DNA of 64,000 nt. Source: Vicia villosa (taxonomy: Eukaryota > Streptophyta > Magnoliopsida > Fabales > Fabaceae). Where the stretch lies: the NCBI RefSeq assembly GCF_029867415.1, contig NC_081185.1, positions 83,330,679 through 83,394,678 of the forward strand, written 5' to 3'. A program made the translations under genes and the position numbers. Positions 11,759-21,490 of the stretch are shown one piece after another (positions within the stretch are counted from its first letter, which is position 1; every line of letters begins with the position of its first letter). The notes beneath the pieces are model-generated. The model was not told the DNA's origin and made no database searches. It worked only from the letters and a program-made list of their open reading frames with translations.

Positions 11759-12733
11759 TCCTTTGTGTCTTAGTTGTTTCTTTCTTTCTTGCATCTGTTT
11801 TCTATGCATCTTCCTTGTACTTTATGATAATTCTCTTTTGCTATCAATGAAAATTATCTTCTTTTCTCTCATATTGTTTTTCATCTAAATCTTTTGTGTT
11901 TTTGATGTTATGACAAAAAGGGGGAGAAAATGTGATAAATGATCTGATGTATATTATCAGTTGCTGGGAAGAAAGTCCCCACATTTCTAACAGAAGTTGC
12001 AAGTTCTGTGTTTTTAAGTGTTTTTCAGGATTGAAGACAATCTTAAAAGCTCAACATTAGAAGCAAAACCATGGGAAAAGCAATTCTGTAAAGAAATAAG
12101 CTCATGGAAATTAAAGCAAGCTGAGTGCTGTGAAGCTTCAAGATCAGAAGCAAGAAGGAAGAATGTTTCTGATATTCTTGTGATAGAATATGATCTAACA
12201 CATTCTCTCTCTTTATATGCTCTGATACATATTGTTTATGCTCTGATACATATTATATGTTCTGATACATATTTTATGTTCTGATTCATTCATGCTCTGA
12301 CTTCTGTCGTGTAGTTTGTTTTGTAACATTTCAGAATGTAGAGATGCTCTGATGATGCTCTGGTACATTCAACAATGTTCTGATACAATCTAGCATGAAA
12401 TGATCCAAGAAGAAATTCAAGCTCTGAAGCTGTCCTTTGGAAGCAAGAAGCAGAAGCTATGAATGTTCTGAAGATCTAAGCATTTGTGAAAGTCTCAACT
12501 GAAATGAAAAATACTCAGGGAAGTCCTTTATTTCTAAATTTCTTCCAGTATTTATTTCAGGGGGAGATTGTTAATCTCAGGGGGAGATTGTTAATCTCAA
12601 GGGGAGACATATTCACACATTAATGTTTATATGCTTATGCTATAACTGTGTAATTGTCTTTAGCCGTATGATATTGTGAAGGCAAATTCATATCATTTAT
12701 ATATGTTTTTGTCATCATCAAAAAGGGGGAGAT
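11759..12733 (+). other. S1 3' UTR with repeated polypurine tracts
   Basis: The region between the last ORF and the 3' LTR has five G-rich purine tracts of the AGGGGGAGA type: near 11918, 12558, 12578, 12600 and the terminal AAAAAGGGGGAGAT (12720-12733) abutting the LTR. The tracts at 12558 and 12578 belong to a 20-bp direct repeat ending TTGTTAATCT. A short-period array of CTCTGATACATATT-like units lies at 12216-12302. The terminal tract is the expected plus-strand primer. Confidence 0.8.
12720..12733 (+). promoter_or_regulatory. Polypurine tract of S1
   Basis: AAAAAGGGGGAGAT directly precedes the TG of the LTR at 12734. This position and composition mark the plus-strand primer site for reverse transcription. 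Confidence 0.85.
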
Positions 12734-13210
12734 TGTTAGAACAAGATTTGTTCTGATCAATATTCTTAGTTTTGATGATAACAATGTATATGAATTTTGC
12801 TTAAGATAATGTGGTACTCTAATCCTATGCAATTTCCTTTTCAGGAAATATATAAAGAGTATGCACAAATCAGCGCTCAGAAGCTTTGACTCAGAAGGTT
12901 CAGCATGCAACATCAGAACATGGTCTGGCAAGACATCAGAAGATGGTCAAGCAGAATCAGAACATGGTCTATGGGAGCATCAGAAGGACTTGAGTTCAGA
13001 AGCAGAAGCACTGAAGTTCATGGTATCACGCTCAGAAGCACTTCAAGGTCAGAAGACAAGAAGATGCGATGCACCAAGATATATTGACTCTGAAGATTCA
13101 AACGTTGTATCTACAAAAGATCAAATCAGAATCAAGTACAAGATGACAGGCTACGCAGACTGACAAAAGGAACGTTAGAAGCTATTAACGGCAACGTCAG
13201 TAGTCACAGC
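12734..13210 (+). mobile_element. S1 3' LTR, first part
   Basis: The LTR starts TGTTAGAACAAGATTTG and matches the S2 LTR read on the minus strand from 50820. It is interrupted at 13210 by element X, with ACAGC (13206-13210) as target duplication, and resumes at 36754. Confidence 0.93.
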
Positions 13211-15970
13211 TGTAGCAACCTGTCCTAAAAATTAAAGATTAGAGTCGCCACCTATTCTACCAAGGCGAATAGCAAACCTCGCGCAGTTAAGAGATCAGGG
13301 TAAGATACTATATTCAGGTCGAGGGAAGGTGTTAGGCACCCTCAACCCTTTCCTATTGGCTTTGAATCTAAGGTAAAGGTTTATAGCAAAATTACAGAGG
13401 TTAATAGCTAAGGAAATGAGAAGGGGAAAAATTGAGATTTTTGGGAAGGGGACTCGCCTTGTTGCCAAGTGCCTACGTACCTCCTTATGGAGGATCAGAG
13501 TCTACGTAGTTCGGGGAAAGGATTGTACGCCTTTAGAGTTGAATTGAATGTATTTGAATTTATTTTGAAGTTGTTTTGAAATGCGAATGTTCGAAGGTAT
13601 TTTGAGTTACCTTATCGTAGTTGTGAACATCGCAGTGTTTGAAGGGATGAAAATCCGTAGTATTGTGGTTTAGTGTTTTAGATGTGGGCGTACAACCCTG
13701 ATTTAATTTGTACTATTAATCGCGATGATCAATAGGTTTGATCACCATAATTAACAGATTAATAAAAGCATTGCTAATTATTCTAATCGATTAGTTCGAT
13801 TATCACCGTTAGCAAATTGATGTGTTTTAATAATTAATTATTGATTTTATCGTTATCCCTCATAATCGATACATTTGATTACAAATAATAACGAGTTTTA
13901 AAAGGTATGCTAATCATCGTAACCAATAGATTTGGTTAAAACCATTTAGCAAAATAAATTTTATTTTAATTATATTTGATTTGAGTTTGAATTAATTAAA
14001 CAATTGATTATTACTCACCGCGATCAATTAATTTAATCGAAGCAAATACAATTCTAAATTGTTTGGCTAAAGCCTACGTTGGCTAGAAAACCCTAATCCT
14101 AATGTAATTATATTAATCTTAATGGAAGTAAATTAGTTTAATTAAACAAAAAATTACTTCATATGAAATCTAAATAGAAAAGAATACAATGCAAAAATAT
14201 ATAAAAGAAAATAATATAAAAACCTGGACAGCAATCCTATGTGTAGACTCCATGAGTGCCCATCATGGGCCTGCATCTTCGTGCGCGTTAGATCTGGATC
14301 TGGCATGATCCTGTGGCTCCAGCGTGAGGTTGCACCATAGCCTTCTTCAAGCGATGCACGTGAGATTAAGAAGCAGAACAGTTTCAAAAGAATATGTTGG
14401 AGCAGGGTATCGAACCGGCGCTCCACCGATTGCCAAGGTGTTGCACTAACCACCTGAACCATATGCCTTTGTTGTAATTCAAGCAGCTGCATGGCATGAT
14501 ATATGAAACAAAATATATATGAAAGAGAAATCAAATCACATGCCCTTCATCCCCAGAACCGTGTTTTCACCAGTGATTTTCTTTAACCCAGAAAGTTTAG
14601 ATCCCACTCTCTTCTTTCCATACCAACACAATCATATGAAACCAGATCAAATAATCAAAACACACAGAGCCAAATAAGAGAGGCGATGTTGGGACGGTGA
14701 CGATGGGGTTGGCTGTCTTGCGGTTCTTCAAATCCCGATTTGGGAGGTGTCGCGGTGGCTTGTGGTTGTTCGTCGCGAAGAATGGTGGATTCGCGGTGGG
14801 GCGGTTTGCTCGATGATGTTGTTGTAGCAGTGTTTGGTCGACTGGAGGTGATGTTCTCGTGAGTGGCCGGCGGTGGCATCGCGGACAGTCGACGGCGGCT
14901 GGGTTAGCGCAATGGATCTGGAACGGAATCGATTTCGACACAGAGGCAGCATCTGTGTAATCCCGCGTTCGTTCTTATCCCCGATTTCCTTTCACCGATT
15001 CTCCTTGTTGTCGTTTGTTGATTGTTGATTGAATCAATGCTGATCTGTGTGGTTACGATTGTGTTGCGATTTTGGTGATGATGGTGAATGATGATGTCGC
15101 AATGCTGTTGTGTTTTTTTTTGTACAGGTTATGTTTTGATGCGCCATGTGCCATGATATAAAGTTATGGCTTTGTTTGACAACAATATATCATGATTTGT
15201 AGGATTGGGTTTGAAAGTAATTTGTATGAAAACTGGAATAGTGTGTATAGAATTGCTGATGGTGATATGTGAATTTTAAACTTGAATGGGATAAAAAAGG
15301 GTGGATGGTTTTTGTACGGGTGATTGTTAGAGATTGTGAAAGAAGGTTAGAAAAATTGTTTAAGCCATGAACCAAAAGATTCAGAACTAAATGTTTTGGT
15401 GCCAGAAATATGTACGTGAATGGGAGTGGTCTCTAATAGGGTTTGGTCTATGTACATGAGAGAGATTTGGAAGGGTTAGTGGTAAGTGGAGTTGGCCTCC
15501 CCTAATGTGTACTAAAATTTTCTATTTATATTAGTCAAAACTAGGGTTTTTCTACACCTAATGGGCCTATTGCCCAATTAACTTAATAATTAATAAAAAA
15601 AGACTAAAAAGAATTTAAATTAATACTAATAATGAAAATGATAAACCTAATTAATTAAACTTAATACTAATCCTAATATTAAATAGAAAATAATAATACT
15701 AAATACTAATGGATGGTCATGATAAAACTAATAATAATAAAGACACATGTTAGTAAAAACCAAAACACTCCTAAAAATGATAAAAACCCTTGCAATAATT
15801 GTGCCCCACGTTTGGGTCTTATACCTGTTAATTACGCCATTGTTTTAACTCAACCTGGTTTATAAGAGAGCGGGTTTGACAATAGAAATGTCAAACCCCA
15901 TGACTCTTAATTTTGAACCTTGATGGATTAACAGACGTAGATTTGATCGGGCAAATTTTGGGGTATGACA
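13211..15970 (-). mobile_element. X 3' LTR
   Basis: Read on the minus strand it begins TGTCATACCCC (15970) and ends GGTTGCTACA (13211). The complement of GGTGGCGACTC lies at 13242-13252, about 32 bp from the LTR 3' end. About 30 single-base differences from the other X LTR were counted by eye. It includes a tRNA-like cassette at 14468-14386. Open frames of 114-126 codons here are duplicated exactly with the LTR and have no recognisable protein features. Confidence 0.95.
14386..14468 (-). promoter_or_regulatory. tRNA-like Pol III cassette inside X 3' LTR
   Basis: On the minus strand an A box TGGTTCAGGTGG (14461-14450) is followed by GTTAGTGCA, exactly as in tRNA D-arms. A consensus B box GGTTCGATACC (14416-14406) starts 45 bases after the A-box T, the spacing of a real tRNA with one extra D-loop base. 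A CACC/GGTG stem sits at the anticodon-arm position. Four Ts follow at 14389-14386. The acceptor strands do not pair, so this is a tRNA-derived promoter module, not a tRNA gene. Confidence 0.65.
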
Positions 15971-16894
15971 GCTGCCCCTGTTCAATCTTCTTGAACCTGA
16001 AGAGGTAGAAGATGATTGGACACTGAAATGCCCTGAAATTTGCTTGCGTAGGGAAAGAGCTCTGTGGGAGATGGGCTTATAGATGCCACCCATTTGTCTG
16101 GCAGGATACTTGTCTAAAGCATATGCTTTTCAGACCTGGATCATTTGATTGCATCTGAAGAGATGTGAAGTAACGTCTTACCTGAGACTGCCTGAAGAGG
16201 TTTCTGCATCGGGTATATCAAAGGATGATGCGAAGAAGCTTAAACTTTGAACAAAGCTTAGGAAGAATGTCTTGGAGAAGACTAACTAAGGAGTTCTTTA
16301 AAAGAACTAGGTACATCTTAGAAAAGATTGGATAAATATTTTAAGAAGGCTACCTAGAAAGGCATGATATGTCTTAAATGAGACTGACCTAGAAAGGCTA
16401 CTAAAAAGATATGAAGCCTGGAGAGGTTCTTTTGGGATGGATATGGGATGTCTTAAACAAAACTACCTAGACAGGTTATGGTACGTCTTAAACAAGACTA
16501 ACCTAGAAAGGTTCTCGGGAATGATACGATACGCCTTAAATAAGACTATAAGGTTAACTTGGATATGTCTCAAACAAGACTGACCTATAGAGGCTCCTGG
16601 AGAGGATAAGGAGGGATTGGATACATGTCTTTAAAAAGATTACCTAGAAAGAAATGATATGTCCTAAACAAGACTAACCTAGAACAGTTTTTGGAAATGG
16701 TGTGTTACGTCTTACACAAGACTCACCTGGAAAGGCTCTTAGATAGGATACGGGATATCTTAAACAAGACTTACCTAGAGAGGTTCCTACAAAGGGACCG
16801 ATATGTTTTAAACAAAACTACCTAGAAAGGTTTCCATAAAGGGCACGATATGTTTTAAACAAAACTACCTAGAAAGGTTCCTATAAAGGACGGG
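15971..16894 (-). repeat. X 3' UTR and first part of its 47-bp tandem array
   Basis: Next to the 3' LTR is the purine tract CAGGGGCAGC (minus strand, 15980-15971). From about 16180 there is an imperfect array whose plus-strand unit reads TTAAACAAGACTACCTAGAA..GGTTCCTATAAAGGA. O2 is inserted at 16894, inside a unit, and the array continues at 29530. Confidence 0.85.
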
Positions 16895-18146
16895 TGTAGC
16901 GGGGAAAATCTGACATCGAAGCCATGGGATTGACTCGAATCAATATTCCGTTTTGAAATCGCCACCGCGCTTTATTTTTTCAAAGGAAAAGGGAAAAGAA
17001 CGTAAAACCCAAAGTTTTGTTTTTAAAAAAACAAGAAAGAGATCTCAGGTACGGGTGTTGATTATATGAGGGGAAGGTTTAAAACACCCCTCATATCCGT
17101 GGTACTCCACGGGAACCTTTTTGAAAATCTGTGTGTGTGTGCTAAAAAAAACGGTTTGTTTTATTTTCAAAATAAGCTCGGAAAAGCGTTAAGCTTTGGG
17201 CCTACATACCTCCTCGGTGCAATGGAGAAGTCAGAGCTAATGTAGTTCCGCTTTTGGGAAAAACGTTTTAAAACGAATAAACACTTTGTTGTCGTTAGAG
17301 AGAAATACTCAGCCATTGATCTTGAGCATGAGAACAAACAAGTTCTTTGCATCGCAAATGAAAGAAGGGCGCCAACTCGGACAAAATCAACGAGTATGCC
17401 ACTAGCTCTCTCACGTGGAAAAGATCTCGTTATTATCAATCAATTTCAAAATCGTGGGGTATAACCACTCGTTTCGACAATTAACGGTGTCTAAACTTTT
17501 GAAGAAAAACCACTAAGGGCGAAAGATATTTTTAAGAAAAAGGTTTTGAAAAGGTTTGCAAACATAAGAATATTTTGGAAAAAGGGAGAAGATTTTGAAA
17601 ATTTAAGAATGGGAGGAGATGAAGAGGCTAACCTAATGCATAAAATAAAAGCTAAGGAAAGAAACGGTCTAACCGAATAAGAAGCCAACACTTGACATTA
17701 AGAGCCAAGGTAATTTTCCCATCCTTTGGATTTATCAATACCAACACATTAACACTTGGGGATCCAGATGAACTTGTTGTCTTAGCACCATTTTTCATTA
17801 AGCACATTAAGATTCTGACGAAAATTGGGCAGAGTAACGGCTGTTTTCGGGTAAAATCCTTATATCAATGCCTTGGAATTAACCATCAAGGGCTTTCAAG
17901 GAAATACCTGCACACATAAACATACAACAGAACAATGCCAGACAGACAGAACAATCACAGGGTAGTAATAGAATGAGTCCAGAGGTACTAGGTCCATAAA
18001 TCCGAATCTCCAAAGCGCTAGGGATAGTAACCGATAGTCCAAAGAGAACCTTATGTGCTTCAAAGAAAATATCAAAAGAATGGAGTAGAAGATGAGTTAG
18101 AACCAAAAACAAGTCAAAAACTACAAAAAATCAGCATTCTGCCCAG

Positions 18147-18240
18147 TGTAAATCGATTTGCACAACTCTGTTTTCAAAATCTGCGCAGTTTTCAGTTGTG
18201 TAAATCGATTTGCACAAGATGTAAATCGATTTGCACAACA
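18147..18240. repeat. GCAAATCGATTTGC dyad cluster, O2 3' LTR
   Basis: Three copies of a palindrome centred on AAATCGATTT, typically TGTAAATCGATTTGCACA, in under 100 bp. The sister LTR has four. Confidence 0.85.
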
Positions 18241-18937
18241 CAGTTTTCAAAAAAACAGCAAATAAAGAGAAGAAAAGTTGTTTAAACATAAAACCAAACA
18301 CCTTGTGATCTTGGATCAATTTGTGCACGAAAATGTATCAATTAAGCAAGCAAATCTCATCAATGTAGCACCAAAGGTGCATCAAGCATAAACAACAATG
18401 GATCACATCTTGGATCATGTAAAGGATCAAGAATTTTACCAAATCTTCACAAGCTTTGAATCTTCTTCAAGAACACACAACCACAAGCCTTGATCTCTCA
18501 CAATTGATGCAAAAACTAGTGTTTATGTTGAGGTTTAGCTCTAAATTAGTGAGGTTCAAGATGTGACTCACTAATTTGTGTGGAAGAGAAAGAGCTTTGA
18601 GTGATGGGTTTGGAAGAGGTGAGGAGAGAATTTGCAATAAGTTTCTTGGCTATCAAAGCTTCAAAAATGAAGAGGGGAGTGTCTCAATTTATAGCACTTA
18701 GGCTTGGGAAATTTTGTGGCTTGGAGTTAGGATTGGAAAATAGAATTAGGCTTGGAAAAGTGATTTGGAGCCAAAAATGAAATCCAATGGTCTTGATGCA
18801 ATCACATGAGGGTACATGATTAGATGATGTAGGAAATCAAATGTGAGAACCAAGTCATGCTTCCCATGCTTGCAAATGATGTCAACACTTCAAAAAGCTG
18901 AAATTTGCCTTCATTTTTCCAAATTCGTGCTGGTGCA

Positions 18938-19125
18938 ATCGTTTTGCACCTTATGCAAATCTATTTACATGGCTGAAAAAGGCAAAATCTGGGGAAAAAA
19001 CAGTTATGCAAATCGATTGCTGTCTTATGCAAATCGATTTGCACTGATGGCAGAAGCAAATCTGGTGCAGAAACAGTTGTGTAAATCGATTTACACCTTA
19101 TGCAAATCGATTTGCACAGTGAAAA
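18938..19125. repeat. AAATCGATTT dyads, second cluster, O2 3' LTR
   Basis: Six diverged copies, including GTAAATCGATTTAC and GCAAATCGATTTGC forms and damaged ones such as GCAAATCGATTGC. The cluster lies about 260-440 bp from the LTR start on the minus strand. Confidence 0.8.
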
Positions 19126-19379
19126 TGTTGAAAAATGCTCCTTTGATGGGTATTTTGACTTGGTACCTACAAAACACAAACATACAAGAGCACAAGGCAA
19201 TATTTTTGGTATTTTGGTTAGTAAAGGAATATATACAAACTAAAACATGGGTGCTCGATGATTCCTTTGCAGATGAATTAAGCACAACATTGCAAGTAGA
19301 GATCTAGGTTAAAACTTCTTGATTGATGATTGGTATGCAAATGATGTGTGATCTTAGGGTCAAAAATTGGGGTATGATA

Positions 19380-19799
19380 GATGCCCCTATTTAAGTTTCT
19401 TCGATTTGGAGATACGATGATTGGAAATCTTCGTTTTGACAAAAATCGAAGAGACTTAAATATATAAAACACAATTTTTGATCCTAAGATGCAATGCAAT
19501 GTTAATGAATGCATGTAATGATAATAAAGCATGACAACACTGGGGAGTAACTAGTGATCCACTGGGGAAAACAAATGTCTTGCTATAACTCCGCTGGGGA
19601 AACAAATGTCTTAGAAACTCCACTGGGGAAAGCAAGACTTTGTTGGAGAGACGGAACTTTGGTGGAGAAAGAAACTTCTCTGGGAAAAACACTTCGCGTT
19701 AGAGAGGTTATAGCATCCTCTTTCACTGGGGATGAGAAAAGGGGATCATCCTCTTTCACTGGGGATGAGAAAGTATGCATCCTGAATCAGAATGCTAAT
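19380..19799 (-). repeat. O2 purine tract and short CTGGGGA-type repeats
   Basis: Beside the 3' LTR the minus strand shows AGGGGCATC, the probable polypurine tract. Further in, plus-strand CCACTGGGGAAA..CAAATGTCTT units recur at 19558-19640 and TTTCACTGGGGATGAGAAA twice at 19721-19772. These short repeats precede the large array. Confidence 0.7.
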
Positions 19800-21170
19800 C
19801 ACACCATCGTACCACTGATGATATGAAGAGATGTACCGCCGTACCACTGACGATAACACGTACCAACGTTCTACTGAAGGTGTGAAGAGAGATATGCCAC
19901 CGTACCACTGATGATATAAAAGGAGATAATTCATCGACGTACCACTGACGATGAAAGAGATGTACCGCCGTACCACTGACGATAACACGTACCAACGTTC
20001 TACTGAAGGTGTGAAGAGAGATATACCACCGTACCACTGATGATATAAAAGGAGATAATTCATCGACGTACCACTGACGATGAAAGAGATGTACCGCCGT
20101 ACCACTAACGATAACACATACCAACGTTCCACTGAAGGCATGAAGAGATATATACCACCGTACCACTGATGATATAAAAGGAGAAAATTCATCGACGTAC
20201 CACTGACGATGAAAGAGATGTACCGCCGTACCACTGACGATAACACATACCAACGTTCCACTAGAGGCATGAAGAGATATATACCACCGTACCACTGATG
20301 ATATAAAAGGAGAATTCATCGACGTACCACTGACGATGAAAGAGATGTACCGCCGTACCACTGACGATAACACATACCAACGTTCCACTGAAGGCATGAA
20401 GGAGAGATATACCACCGTACCACTGATGATATAAAAGGATGTAATTCATCGACGTACCACTGACGATGAAAGAGATGTACCACCGTACCACTGACGATAA
20501 CACATACCAACGTTCCACTGAAGGCATGAAGGAGAGATATACCACCGTACCACTGATGATATAAAAGGAGATGATTCATCGACGTACCACTGACGATGAA
20601 AGAGATGTACCGCCGTACCACTGACGATAACACATACCAACGTTCCACTGAAGGCATGAAGAGATATATACCACCGTACCACTGATGATATGAAGAGATG
20701 TAATTCATCGACGTACCACTGACGATGAAAGAGATGTACCGCCGTACCACTGACGATAACACATACCAACGTTCCACTGAAGGCATGAAGGAGAGATATA
20801 CCACCGTACCACTGATGATATAAAAGGAGAATTCATCAACGTACCACTGACGATGAAAGAGATGTACCGCCGTACCACTGACGATAACACATACCAACGT
20901 TCCACTGAAGGTCATGAAGAGATATATACCACCGTACCACTGATGATATAAAAGGAGATGATTCATCGACGTACCACTGACGATGAAAGAGATGTACCGC
21001 CGTACCACTGACAATAACACATACCAACGTTCCACTGAAGGCATGAAGGAGAGATATACCACCGTACCACTGATGATATAAAAGGATGTAATTCATCGAC
21101 GTACCACTGACGATGAAAGAGATGTACCGCCGTACCACTGACGATAACACATACCAACGTTCCACTGAAG
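19800..21170 (-). repeat. 129-bp tandem array in O2 3' UTR, about 11 copies
   Basis: The landmark TGTACCGCCG (or a one-base variant) occurs at about 19832, 19961, 20090, 20219, 20346, 20476, 20606, 20735, 20863, 20993 and 21123, a spacing of 127-130 bp. Each unit is itself built from three to four diverged subunits containing CGTACCACTGACGAT or ACGTTCCACTGAAGG. Position between gag and the 3' LTR matches the hypervariable 3' UTR of Ogre-type elements from which satellite repeats have been reported to arise (Macas and colleagues). The period is close to 43 codons, so several frames stay open on the minus strand; I do not consider them genes. Confidence 0.95.
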
Positions 21171-21490
21171 GTGAACTACCAACGTCCCACTGGAGGTAGA
21201 AAGAAATGTATCGCCGTACCACTAACGATAACACATACCAACGTTCCACTGAAGGTATTGAAGAGAAATACATCGACGTACCACTGACGATGAAGATAAC
21301 AAAATACACCAACGTCCCACTGAAGGTGAACTACCAACGTCCCACTGGAGGTAGAAAGAGATGTATCGCCGTACCACTAACGATAACACATACCAACGTT
21401 CCACTGAAGGTATTGAAGAGAAATACATCGACGTACCACTGACGATGAAGATAACAAAATACACCAACGTCCCACTGAAGGTGAAGAGAT
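21171..21490 (-). repeat. 154-bp variant tandem repeat, two copies
   Basis: GTGAACTACCAACGTCCCAC occurs at 21171 and 21325. The unit combines the same CGTACCACTGACGAT and ACGTTCCACTGAAGG subunits as the neighbouring array in a new order, indicating a second amplification event at the array edge. Confidence 0.88.

Larger units (their letters stand above)
16895..19379 (-). mobile_element. O2 3' LTR with 0.8-kb internal deletion
   Basis: It matches the 5' LTR except that a segment of about 0.81 kb (27375-28182 in the other LTR) is missing at 18054-18057, replaced by two filler bases. The solo LTR of the same family has the segment, so this is a deletion. Its first base pair on the minus strand is TA instead of TG (19379-19378). 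One dyad unit of about 21 bp is also missing relative to the sister LTR. Confidence 0.93.

Noticed and set aside
14386..14468. A functional tRNA gene
   Set aside because: Acceptor strands do not pair and the T-stem in X is poor; only the promoter boxes are preserved.
14154..14941. Minus-strand ORFs of 114-126 codons, repeated at 34931-35718
   Set aside because: X LTR sequence; the frame overlaps the tRNA-like cassette and has no protein family features.
18843..19307. 154-codon ORF, repeated at 28988-29452
   Set aside because: It lies inside the O2 LTRs and is duplicated only because the LTRs are; it contains the dyad repeats and no protein motif.
19800..21170. CRISPR-like appearance of regularly spaced repeats
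   Set aside because: Whole units repeat without unique spacers, and the context is a plant retrotransposon.
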